In this document: piece by piece, positions 54,101-64,000 of the stretch
Layout of the letters: each line of letters opens with the position of its first letter
How positions within the stretch are numbered: position 1 is the first letter of the stretch
Source of the DNA: Diplonema papillatum
Lineage: Eukaryota > Euglenozoa > Diplonemea > Diplonemida > Diplonemidae
NCBI GenBank assembly: GCA_030068145.1
Contig: JAPJBO010000557.1
Location: 1 to 64,000, forward strand
Reading direction: 5' to 3'
DNA: 64,000 nucleotides
The notes under the pieces: generated by a model
The model's input: the letters and a program-made list of their open reading frames with translations, nothing else
What the model was told of the DNA's origin: nothing
The model's database searches: none
Program-made: the position numbers and the translations under genes

Positions 54101-57100
54101 TTGCGTGACTGCAAGACTTGACGACACCCGCGTGAAAAGCAAAAGGCGCGGCGAAGTCGCTGCCGCGGCAGATCCCCGCGCGCCGCCCGGAGGCCTGCGC
54201 GAATGCTTCGGACCCCGAAAAACGGAGCGACCCCAGCCTTGCCCCCCGAAGAAGGCGGTCCTTCCGACGGCAGGTGGCTCGGTGCCCACCCTTGAACGGT
54301 GCACTGCTTACGTGCGGTCGTCCGCCCGCTCGCTTATGGCGGCGTTCTACCCGGTACTGTGAAGACGGCGAGAGCCGCGCGCAGAGACACGCAGAAGACG
54401 ACAAACCCCCCGGAATCTCAAGCGGACTTCAGCTCTAAAAACCCTGTTTCGAAACCAGCGCTGCATCTCATGTCACATCGTGTGACTTGCAAGACCTGAC
54501 GACACCCGCGTTAAGCGATCAACAGGCGCAGTCTGATGAGTGCAGAGCGACCAACCTTTGACCGCAACGCTGCACTTCAACCTGGGCGCGACACGCAAAA
54601 GACGACGAAAATCGCACTGCATCCGTTGCGTGACTGCAAGACTTGACGACACCCGCGTGAAAAGCAAAAGGCGCGGCGAAATCACATCGCGTGACTTGCA
54701 AGACCTGACGACACCCGCGTTAAGCGATCAACAGGCGCAGTCTGATGAGTGCAGAGCGACCAACCTTTGACCGCAACGCTGCACTTCAACCTGGGCGCGA
54801 CACGCAAAAGACGACGAAAATCGCACTGCATCCGTTGCGTGACTGCAAGACTTGACGACACCCGCGTGAAAAGCAAAAGGCGCGGCGAAGTCGCTGCCGC
54901 GGCAGATCCCCGCGCGCCGCCCGGAGGCCTGCGCGAATGCTTCGGACCCCGAAAAACGGAGCGACCCCAGCCTTGCCCCCCGAAGAAGGCGGTCCTTCCG
55001 ACGGCAGGTGGCTCGGTGCCCACCCTTGAACGGTGCACTGCTTACGTGCGGTCGTCCGCCCGCTCGCTTATGGCGGCGTTCTACCCGGTACTGTGAAGAC
55101 GGCGAGAGCCGCGCAGAGACACGCAAGAAGACGACAAACCCCCCGGAATCTCAAGCGGACTTCAGCTCTAAAAACCCTGTTTCGAAACCAGCGCTGCATT
55201 TCATGTCACATCGTGTGACTTGCAAGACCTGACGACACCCGCGTAAAGCGATCAACAGGCGCAGTCTGATGAGTGCAGAGCGACCAACCTTTGACCGCAA
55301 CGCTGCACTTCAACCTGGGCGCGACACGCAAAAGACGACGAAAATCGCACTGCATCCGTTGCGTGACTGCAAGACTTGACGACACCCGCGTGAAAAGCAA
55401 AAGGCGCGGCGAAGTCGCTGCCGCGGCAGATCCCCGCGCGCCGCCCGGAGGCCTGCGCGAATGCTTCGGACCCCGAAAAACGGAGCGACCCCAGCCTTGC
55501 CCCCCGAAGAAGGCGGTCCTTCCGACGGCAGGTGGCTCGGTGCCCACCCTTGAACGGTGCACTGCTTACGTGCGGTCGTCCGCCCGCTCGCTTATGGCGG
55601 CGTTCTACCCGGTACTGTGAAGACGGCGAGAGCCGCGCAGAGACACGCAAGAAGACGACAAACCCCCCGGAATCTCAAGCGGACTTCAGCTCTAAAAACC
55701 CTGTTTCGAAACCAGCGCTGCATTTCATGTCACATCGTGTGACTTGCAAGACCTGACGACACCCGCGTTAAGCGATCAACAGGCGCAGTCTGATGAGTGC
55801 AGAGCGACCAACCTTTGACCGCAACGCTGCAGTTCAACCTGGGCGCGACACGCAAAAGACGACGAAAATCGCACTGCATCCGTTGCGTGACTGCAAGACT
55901 TGACGACACCCGCGTGAAAAGCAAAAGGCGCGGCGAAATCACATCGCGTGACTTGCAAGACCTGACGACACCCGCGTTAAGCGATCAACAGGCGCAGTCT
56001 GATGAGTGCAGAGCGACCAACCTTTGACCGCAACGCTGCACTTCAACCTGGGCGCGACACGCAAAAGACGACGAAAATCGCACTGCATCCGTTGCGTGAC
56101 TGCAAGACTTGACGACACCCGCGTGAAAAGCAAAAGGCGCGGCGAAGTCGCTGCCGCGGCAGATCCCCGCGCGCCGCCCGGAGGCCTGCGCGAATGCTTC
56201 GGACCCCGAAAAACGGAGCGACCCCAGCCTTGCCCCCCGAAGAAGGCGGTCCTTCCGACGGCAGGTGGCTCGGTGCCCACCCTTGAACGGTGCACTGCTT
56301 ACGTGCGGTCGTCCGCCCGCTCGCTTATGGCGGCGTTCTACCCGGTACTGTGAAGACGGCGAGAGCCGCGCGCAGAGACACGCAGAAGACGACAAACCCC
56401 CCGGAATCTCAAGCGGACTTCAGCTCTAAAAACCCTGTTTCGAAACCAGCGCTGCATCTCATGTCACATCGTGTGACTTGCAAGACCTGACGACACCCGC
56501 GTTAAGCGATCAACAGGCGCAGTCTGATGAGTGCAGAGCGACCAACCTTTGACCGCAACGCTGCACTTCAGCCTGGGCGCGACACGCAAAAGACGACGAA
56601 AATCGCACTGCATCGGTTGCGTGACTGCAAGACTTGACGACACCCGCGTGAAAAGCAAAAGGCGCGGCGAAATCACATCGCGTGACTTGCAAGACCTGAC
56701 GACACCCGCGTTAAGCGATCAACAGGCGCAGTCTGATGAGTGCAGAGCGACCAACCTTTGACCGCAACGCTGCACTTCAACCTGGGCGCGACACGCAAAA
56801 GACGACGAAAATCGCACTGCATCCGTTGCGTGACTGCAAGACTTGACGACACCCGCGTGAAAAGCAAAAGGCGCGGCGAAGTCGCTGCCGCGGCAGATCC
56901 CCGCGCGCCGCCCGGAGGCCTGCGCGAATGCTTCGGACCCCGAAAAACGGAGCGACCCCAGCCTTGCCCCCCGAAGAAGGCGGTCCTTCCGACGGCAGGT
57001 GGCTCGGTGCCCACCCTTGAACGGTGCACTGCTTACGTGCGGTCGTCCGCCCGCTCGCTTATGGCGGCGTTCTACCCGGTACTGTGAAGACGGCGAGAGC

Positions 57101-59821
57101 CGCGCAGAGACACGCAAGAAGACGACAAACCCCCCGGAATCTCAAGCGGACTTCAGCTCTAAAAACCCTGTTTCGAAACCAGCGCTGCATCTCATGTCAC
57201 ATCGTGTGACTTGCAAGACCTGACGACACCCGCGTTAAGCGATCAACAGGCGCAGTCTGATGAGTGCAGAGCGACCAACCTTTGACCGCAACGCTGCACT
57301 TCAGCCTGGGCGCGACACGCAAAAGACGACGAAAATCGCACTGCATCGGTTGCGTGACTGCAAGACTTGACGACACCCGCGTGAAAAGCAAAAGGCGCGG
57401 CGAAGTCGCTGCCGCGGCAGATCCCCGCGCGCCGCCCGGAGGCCTGCGCGAATGCTTCGGACCCCGAAAAACGGAGCGACCCCAGCCTTGCCCCCCGAAG
57501 AAGGCGGTCCTTCCGACGGCAGGTGGCTCGGTGCCCACCCTTGAACGGTGCACTGCTTACGTGCGGTCGTCCGCCCGCTCGCTTATGGCGGCGTTCTACC
57601 CGGTACTGTGAAGACGGCGAGAGCCGCGCGCAGAGACACGCAGAAGACGACAAACCCCCCGGAATCTCAAGCGGACTTCAGCTCTAAAAACCCTGTTTCG
57701 AAACCAGCGCTGCATCTCATGTCACATCGTGTGACTTGCAAGACCTGACGACACCCGCGTTAAGCGATCAACAGGCGCAGTCTGATGAGTGCAGAGCGAC
57801 CAACCTTTGACCGCAACGCTGCACTTCAGCCTGGGCGCGACACGCAAAAGACGACGAAAATCGCACTGCATCGGTTGCGTGACTGCAAGACTTGACGACA
57901 CCCGCGTGAAAAGCAAAAGGCGCGGCGAAATCACATCGCGTGACTTGCAAGACCTGACGACACCCGCGTTAAGCGATCAACAGGCGCAGTCTGATGAGTG
58001 CAGAGCGACCAACCTTTGACCGCAACGCTGCACTTCAACCTGGGCGCGACACGCAAAAGACGACGAAAATCGCACTGCATCCGTTGCGTGACTGCAAGAC
58101 TTGACGACACCCGCGTGAAAAGCAAAAGGCGCGGCGAAGTCGCTGCCGCGGCAGATCCCCGCGCGCCGCCCGGAGGCCTGCGCGAATGCTTCGGACCCCG
58201 AAAAACGGAGCGACCCCAGCCTTGCCCCCCGAAGAAGGCGGTCCTTCCGACGGCAGGTGGCTCGGTGCCCACCCTTGAACGGTGCACTGCTTACGTGCGG
58301 TCGTCCGCCCGCTCGCTTATGGCGGCGTTCTACCCGGTACTGTGAAGACGGCGAGAGCCGCGCAGAGACACGCAAGAAGACGACAAACCCCCCGGAATCT
58401 CAAGCGGACTTCAGCTCTAAAAACCCTGTTTCGAAACCAGCGCTGCATCTCATGTCACATCGTGTGACTTGCAAGACCTGACGACACCCGCGTTAAGCGA
58501 TCAACAGGCGCAGTCTGATGAGTGCAGAGCGACCAACCTTTGACCGCAACGCTGCACTTCAGCCTGGGCGCGACACGCAAAAGACGACGAAAATCGCACT
58601 GCATCGGTTGCGTGACTGCAAGACTTGACGACACCCGCGTGAAAAGCAAAAGGCGCGGCGAAGTCGCTGCCGCGGCAGATCCCCGCGCGCCGCCCGGAGG
58701 CCTGCGCGAATGCTTCGGACCCCGAAAAACGGAGCGACCCCAGCCTTGCCCCCCGAAGAAGGCGGTCCTTCCGACGGCAGGTGGCTCGGTGCCCACCCTT
58801 GAACGGTGCACTGCTTACGTGCGGTCGTCCGCCCGCTCGCTTATGGCGGCGTTCTACCCGGTACTGTGAAGACGGCGAGAGCCGCGCAGAGACACGCAAG
58901 AAGACGACAAACCCCCCGGAATCTCAAGCGGACTTCAGCTCTAAAAACCCTGTTTCGAAACCAGCGCTGCATTTCATGTCACATCGTGTGACTTGCAAGA
59001 CCTGACGACACCCGCGTTAAGCGATCAACAGGCGCAGTCTGATGAGTGCAGAGCGACCAACCTTTGACCGCAACGCTGCAGTTCAACCTGGGCGCGACAC
59101 GCAAAAGACGACGAAAATCGCACTGCATCCGTTGCGTGACTGCAAGACTTGACGACACCCGCGTGAAAAGCAAAAGGCGCGGCGAAATCACATCGCGTGA
59201 CTTGCAAGACCTGACGACACCCGCGTTAAGCGATCAACAGGCGCAGTCTGATGAGTGCAGAGCGACCAACCTTTGACCGCAACGCTGCACTTCAACCTGG
59301 GCGCGACACGCAAAAGACGACGAAAATCGCACTGCATCCGTTGCGTGACTGCAAGACTTGACGACACCCGCGTGAAAAGCAAAAGGCGCGGCGAAATCAC
59401 ATCGCGTGACTTGCAAGACCTGACGACACCCGCGTTAAGCGATCAACAGGCGCAGTCTGATGAGTGCAGAGCGACCAACCTTTGACCGCAACGCTGCACT
59501 TCAACCTGGGCGCGACACGCAAAAGACGACGAAAATCGCACTGCATCCGTTGCGTGACTGCAAGACTTGACGACACCCGCGTGAAAAGCAAAAGGCGCGG
59601 CGAAGTCGCTGCCGCGGCAGATCCCCGCGCGCCGCCCGGAGGCCTGCGCGAATGCTTCGGACCCCGAAAAACGGAGCGACCCCAGCCTTGCCCCCCGAAG
59701 AAGGCGGTCCTTCCGACGGCAGGTGGCTCGGTGCCCACCCTTGAACGGTGCACTGCTTACGTGCGGTCGTCCGCCCGCTCGCTTATGGCGGCGTTCTACC
59801 CGGTACTGTGAACACGGCGGA
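42141..59821 (+). repeat. ~17.7-kb satellite of 209-bp (S) and 524-bp (L) units
   Basis: The landmark GATGAGTGCAGAGCGACC recurs 44 times between 42276 and 59464. Steps are 209 bp (17 times) or 524-526 bp (26 times). L is S plus a 315-bp piece that is the 3' part of the exon at 41821, its 3' UTR and the end of the dispersed ~75-bp motif (CCCCCCGGAATCTCAAGCGG). The order is S S S L L S L L S L L L S L L S..., a mosaic with a frequent S-L-L super-unit of about 1,258 bp. Units are 98-100 percent alike, so expansion is recent. S is itself an imperfect dimer (CAAGACCTGACGACACCCGC and CAAGACTTGACGACACCCGC, about 133 bp apart). Frames of 60-136 codons open in every unit are by-products. Confidence 0.95.
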
Positions 59822-60330
59822 GAGCCGCGCGCAGAGACATGCAAAAGACACACAATAACATAACGACACCTTAAAGGAATGGTCACCCGGAGACTAGAAC
59901 CCCCCCCCGGATCTCTAAGCGAACTTGCACTCTAAAAGACGACGAAACCAGCGCTGCTGCGGCTACGGCCGCCGAGAATCGCTCGCTCAATGTCTCCAAA
60001 GGGTCGGAAAAGGTCACCAAGGACGTGCGACCGCGAATGGCTGGGCTGGGGCTCGGGCTCGCCCCGAATCGCAAGGTGGCCACCAGAAGGCACCGGCGCA
60101 TCACATGTCACATCGCGTGACTTGCAAGACCTGACGACACCAGCATTAAAACGATCAACATGCGCAGTCCGATGCCGTGAACACTTCGACCAGTCTGGCA
60201 AGGTGACCAATCATCGATTGCAACGCTACAGTCAACCTGGTCGTGTGAAAAGGATGAGAGCCACGCGCAGAGACAAACAGAAGACCGACGAAAGCAGCGT
60301 TGCATCCATCGGGTGGCTGCAAATATCACC
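59822..60330 (+). repeat. Diverged satellite flank with motif copy k
   Basis: Single-copy relatives of S and L parts. 59862-59938 holds the dispersed motif in full (GGTCACCCGGAGACTAGAAC, CGGATCTCTAAGCGAACTTG), which is shortened in the satellite. 60105-60290 matches S (CGTGACTTGCAAGACCTGAC, CAACGCTACAGTCAACCTGG) at about 75 percent. This may be the old form from which the array grew, or decayed edge units. Confidence 0.75.
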
Positions 60331-60339
60331 GGGAAGTGA

Positions 60340-60950
60340 TTCCACAAAGCGAGTTCTTTTTTTTTTTTTTTTGTATAAGCACCTGCTTTGTAGGAAATGC
60401 TTGAGGAGACTGCCAGTTGCGATAGATCAAAGGAGGTAAACGTGCTGTAGCCCACACGAAACAACCTAGAACCATGGGCAGTTTCTACTTCGTGCCAACC
60501 AACAGAGACAACGTGGCTGCTATCCAATTTGCAAACTACGAACCAAGAGTTCTCAGCCTCCAGGGGGAAACCTTGAGGCTTCATGCAATGAACTTCAGAA
60601 AGTATCATAGCTACATACATTCTTTTACGATCGTCTTGTGTGCATTTCTTTTTTGTTCTTTGTATAAGCACCTGCTTTGTGGAAAATACTTTAGGACTGC
60701 CAGGTGCGAATCTCAAGTGTGGTACTCATCTGCATGCCAATGACTCCCCACCATCGCAGCAATATTCCAATCTCAAAGGAGGAGAATAAAAAGTGCCGTA
60801 ACCCACACGTAACACAGGTAAATCTGGGTTTAGTGGCGGGCGTAAGCGTTCAAAAATAAAGACCCACTTTTTAGTTGTGTTGTTTTTGCCTCCGTCGAAG
60901 TATGCACAAGACAGTTCCTCGAGTATTTCATTCTTGCGCTGGTGAACCAA
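60340..60950 (+). repeat. Two right modules of the composite repeat
   Basis: 60365-60470 (AAGCACCTGCTTTGTAGGAA, GATAGATCAAAGGAGGTAAA) and 60660-60950 (same start, then AAATCTGGGTTTAGTGGCGG and CCTCGAGTATTTCATTC). Within the second, 60710-60770 is an extra block absent from the other copies. Confidence 0.65.
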
Positions 60951-61192
60951 CGTCTTTCGATGTCGTTGCAGGTGGCTGTGCACACTGTCGCTTGATGCGA
61001 ATGCCAATCGCGGTCACCCCTCTGTGCCAGGGCCGCGGCCCGCCTCCGAAACGACTCGCCCCCACCGTAGTAGTAAATTTGTTGCATTAGTGTAATTGCC
61101 ACACTACTGCACGACTCGCCCCCACCCGTAGTAGTAGCACGGCGACCCAGCAACTCTCCGGAGAAGCAGTCCTGCACTCTCATACTTGTTTT
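60951..61192. other. No gene; two short direct repeats
   Basis: ACGACTCGCCCCCACC with GTAGTAGTA occurs at about 61050 and 61110. AATTTGTTGCATTAGTGT at 61076-61093 also occurs at 6939-6956. Confidence 0.45.
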
Positions 61193-61390
61193 CTTGGAAG
61201 TGTGCCAATACTGCAGGGAATAGTTGACTAGACCTCTTGAGTTTGTGCTAACCACGAATTGGGGAGTCGGGAGAACCTACAAAGCCAAAAGCAGGACCGA
61301 CCCCCCCGTTCGTGAGAAAAAGCGAAGAATAAAAACACCTTCTTTTTTCCATCGATCTTTGTCAAGAGCTGCAACTCAACTATTCTCTCT
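61193..61390 (-). repeat. Dispersed ~195-bp element, inverted copy (partner 20401-20595)
   Basis: Reverse complement of 20401-20595 at roughly 85 percent. A CT-rich run (61383-61415) follows. Confidence 0.8.
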
Positions 61391-62461
61391 CTCTTCTCTC
61401 TCTTCTGTCTCTCTTCCTCGGGAACGGTCAGCGCGTTAGCGGTGACCACAAGAACACATACAGGTGGGCCAGCCTCAACGAGGCGTCCCCGTGCATATAT
61501 AAATCCCTGGCAAGTCGGTCCTCACGAAAAAGAAAGCAACACAAAAAACACAAAAATGCAAACCCCGCAAACAAACAAACAAACGAACCTCAAACGCTGC
61601 AACGAATCCGATAGCTGCAAGATACACCCCACGCAGCATTCAAGCAAAAAAAGCAAACTGCATCGACCGCAAACAAGTGGGCATCGCGGGATGTTGACCG
61701 CCGGCCCACTGGTTGCTGTTGTCGTATCTCCCTCGGACCTTGTATGATAAAAATGGATGCGCGGCAAACTCACGAAAGTTGTTTGCCAGTTGTTCTGCGT
61801 TTCTCTATTTTCGTAGCGACGGCCACGCAACCCGGAAGAAAAAAATCATTCGACCCATCGTCTTCCGGAATGCGGGGGCTTTTTTTTATAAGACGCTGAC
61901 CTTTCAAGAATGGTATTGACAGACGTAGTAGAATAGTATTAACAGACGAGTAGTATACGGCGGCACTTCTCTCCCTCACACTAGTGCCCGCCCACCATCC
62001 CGCCTCCCTTGCTTTCCGTGTCCTGAGGCGCCACGATGGAAACGGGTTCGTTTCTACTTTTTCTTTTATGCAGCGGCACTGCGTTTGGAGCTGGTTGCGG
62101 TGCGAGGCGCACAGTAAAGAGAGTATTACTAACTGCGACTCTTACCACTTTCGGGACAACGGCTGCGCATAAAAGGTTGAACGAACCCACAAGTGCGAAA
62201 CCAGGCAAAACCACAGGGATGCGGGTTTATCCGAGGATTCTGGGGGTTTTGGGTTGGGGGGGCCCGGCTCATATTCACTGACCAAAGGCCTCTCACGTAG
62301 GAGTACCTACTTTTTTTGTAGGAAGTTCTTGAGGAGGCTCTCGCATTCTCGCCCTTCACTTTTTGGTGCGGTCGGTTTCCCAGTTCCGCAGTCCCCGAAC
62401 GCGTGGGTGTCTCCCCCCTCCCCATCCCCGAAACCAGAAAGTTGTGATAGCTCCGGAACAG
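61391..62461. other. No gene recognised
   Basis: About 1 kb. 62320-62345 (TTGTAGGAAGTTCTTGAGGA) is a short relative of the composite repeat's right module. GTAGTAGAATAGTATT/GAGTAGTATACGG near 61925-61955 is a small duplication. Confidence 0.3.
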
Positions 62462-62515
62462 GACCGAAAGTCCCCGTCCAAAGGACCCACTGATGAGCTC
62501 TAACTCTGAATTGTT
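62462..62515 (+). repeat. Shared 50-bp block (partner 35728-35785)
   Basis: CGAAAGTCCCCGTCCAAAGG and ACCCACTGATGAGCTCTAAC. Confidence 0.6.
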
Positions 62516-63198
62516 ATAGGGGTTGCTATAACCATGTGTGCCAACGCGCCCCCGCGCGTTCATCAACCAACGTCGCAAATAGCAACGGGTGGTCACAGCC
62601 GTGTTTTCAGTCTCTTTTCCGAAAACTCACTTGGTTTGCTGGAAATACTCAAGGACACCGCCGGTTGCAAGTCACAGAAACCCGCCTGCCGCTATCTCGG
62701 CGTGCCGCTCAGCGGAAACGAGAGAACGAGGACAACGAACTTGTCACCAGCAGCTTGCTACCAGCAGCAGTTGCAGCCATCGCGACTTCACATGCACAAC
62801 GCTGGACGCTTGCGTCTGGCAAGAGCATGGGTGACAGCCTCGTTTCGAGACGAGACATCGGATCTTTCAGTCAAAACACAAGCGCAACAGCAGCAATCAA
62901 TACGAAAGCAAAGCCCGAGGACAGTCAAGCAGACCTCCCAGGGCAGGGGAGAGCCTACGACGGTGAAGGAACGAAGCTCGTTCGAGTGGCCTATGGAACC
63001 CCTTGTCCAGTATCACCCAACGACTTTGTCATGCATGCTAAATGCCGGACGTTAGCGTCTGGTTGGGGCTTGCGTGAAACAGCCGTATCTAAAGGTGAGA
63101 TGAGAGGCATCGGCCCACGCTGTCAAGAGTCCAAGTCACAAAAGAAGGACATGGGCTGCACCCCTTACTGGGGGGGGTCGAATTATCGGAGTACTCGT
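62516..63198. other. No gene recognised
   Basis: Overlapping open frames without known motifs. CTGGACGCTTGCGTCTGG near 62802 and CCGGACGTTAGCGTCTGG near 63043 form a weak direct repeat. Confidence 0.3.
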
Positions 63199-63302
63199 TG
63201 TATTAACCGTACAGACGTGCGAAATTGGGCAATATTTCGAGACTGGAGATCCTTGTATTAACCGTACAGACGTGCGAAATTGGGCAATATTTCGAGACTG
63301 AA
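63199..63302 (+). repeat. 55-bp tandem duplication
   Basis: TTGTATTAACCGTACAGACG and GCAATATTTCGAGACTG occur at 63199 and 63254, identical over about 48 bp. Confidence 0.9.
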
Positions 63303-63434
63303 GGTCCTATGAACATGCAATGTGAATAGCCTCTATTCGAGCCAACCCGGCTTTTCTTCAGTGAAAAAGTGTATTGTTTTTGGACTAGATACTAGCGCGG
63401 AGCTAACTTTTTTCCCTCCTGCCCAAAAGCATAG

Positions 63435-63498
63435 GGGTGGCAGAGAGCGGGTGTCGGCCTTCAGGCCGGTAGGCCCGGGTTTCGAACCCCGCCCACCA
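63435..63498 (+). ncRNA. tRNA-like sequence with Pol III A and B boxes
   Basis: GGTGGCAGAGAGCGGG resembles an A box, and GGGTTTCGAACCCC is a B box and T-loop. GGTGG (63436-63440) pairs with CCACC (63493-63497). The central GTCGG/CCGGT stem has an 8-base loop instead of 7, the acceptor stem is only five pairs, and the total is about 62 nt, so a functional tRNA is unlikely. It may be a decayed tRNA or the head of a tRNA-derived SINE. Confidence 0.4.
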
Positions 63499-63689
63499 CA
63501 TTTTTCCGGTCGAAGAAAGTTTTCGAGGTTTGTTGCGTTCCGGGGTCTGATGTGCCCGAAATTTGCGTTTTTTGCGGAGTTCCTCAGTATCTCGCGGTAT
63601 TTGGGTCACCCCGGGAAACGGAGTCGGGGGAGGTCCGGGGGGTCTCCCCTCCGGGTACTGGCGCCGAACTTGCCATCACAGGCCAAACT

Positions 63690-63955
63690 TGCTACCACAC
63701 GTCGAAATCAGCATCACCAGAAGCCGAACTTTGCTTCGCCCGAACTTAGCTTCGCCCGGACTTTGTTTCGCCCGAACTTAGCTTCGCCCGAACTTTGCTT
63801 CACCCGAACTTTGCTTCGCCCGAACTTTGCTTCACCAGAACTTAGCTTTGCCCGAAACTTAGCTTCACCAGAACTTTGCTTCACCCGAACTTAGCTTCGC
63901 CCGAACTTTGCTTCACCAGAGCTTTGCTTCACCCGAACTTAGCTTCGCCCGTTCC
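63690..63955 (+). repeat. ~16-17-bp minisatellite
   Basis: About 16 units of CCGAACTTTGCTTCACC or CGAACTTAGCTTCGCC, starting after CATCACCAGAAG. The unit length varies by a base, so all three frames rotate. Confidence 0.9.
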
Positions 63956-64000
63956 CTAACTTTAACTGCTGCCTCCAGTCTCGCCCCGCGCCGGCCTTTA

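Noticed and set aside
42141-59821. Dozens of open frames of 60-136 codons on both strands
   Set aside because: They repeat with the satellite unit, overlap each other in all frames and carry no domain. They reflect a GC-rich repeat without stops, not genes.
62462-62515. Hammerhead ribozyme (CTGATGAG and CGAAA present)
   Set aside because: The required stems and the U-H cleavage site do not form in any of the three permuted orders, and the partner at 35728 does not preserve the pairing.
1-64000. Spliced-leader relics (dinoflagellate or euglenid type)
   Set aside because: I looked for TTTTGGCTCAAG and similar leader ends before coding exons and saw none, so they cannot be used to place the organism.

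Overview
The window is nuclear DNA of a eukaryote. It has GT-AG introns, a LINE, hAT- and Mutator-like DNA transposons, two satellite arrays and fragments of large-subunit rRNA. Only a handful of stretches look like host coding sequence. I think a unicellular alga or other protist is most likely, because of the SH3-like exon of a type common in such genomes, an exon rich in GGKG repeats, the low gene density and the odd LSU rRNA 3' end. I cannot name the lineage from sequence alone.

Layout. 1-5455: LINE with endonuclease (partial), reverse transcriptase, RNase H and a Cys/His-rich C-terminus, followed by tandem copies of its 3' end, each closed by a GGGTTACCC hairpin and an AC run. 5460-6760: last exon of a WD40 protein and degraded echoes of its 3' end. 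8166-10890: an intact STIMATE-family membrane protein gene flanked by truncated copies of its own 5' end and 3' end. 14164-17411: 178-bp satellite made of four ~44-bp subrepeats. 17616-18753: low-complexity exon. 24167-30085: a three-exon gene (ZZ-like finger, FMRP-like KH domain, SH3-like domain); intron 1 holds a ~170-bp tandem array split by a Mutator-like element, intron 2 holds LINE 3' ends. 32640-35605: two antisense LSU rRNA fragments with a second Mutator-like element between them. 36157-38580: hAT transposon with an intact transposase, inserted in a poly(C) run. 39573-40892: non-autonomous TIR element whose end supplies the stop codon of a host reading frame. 41821-59821: a host last exon whose 3' end has been amplified into an ~18-kb satellite of 209- and 524-bp units. 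59822-64000: dispersed repeats, a tRNA-like sequence and a minisatellite.

The unifying pattern is the 'gene echo'. At least three unrelated host exons (WD40, STIMATE, and the exon at 41821) sit beside tandem truncated copies of their own ends. For two of them the truncated copies are joined to one dispersed ~75-bp motif that recurs at eleven or more places in the window. This looks like a repeated mechanism of local copying with preferred end points, and it is the most interesting candidate here. All family assignments are by eye from motifs; no database search was run.
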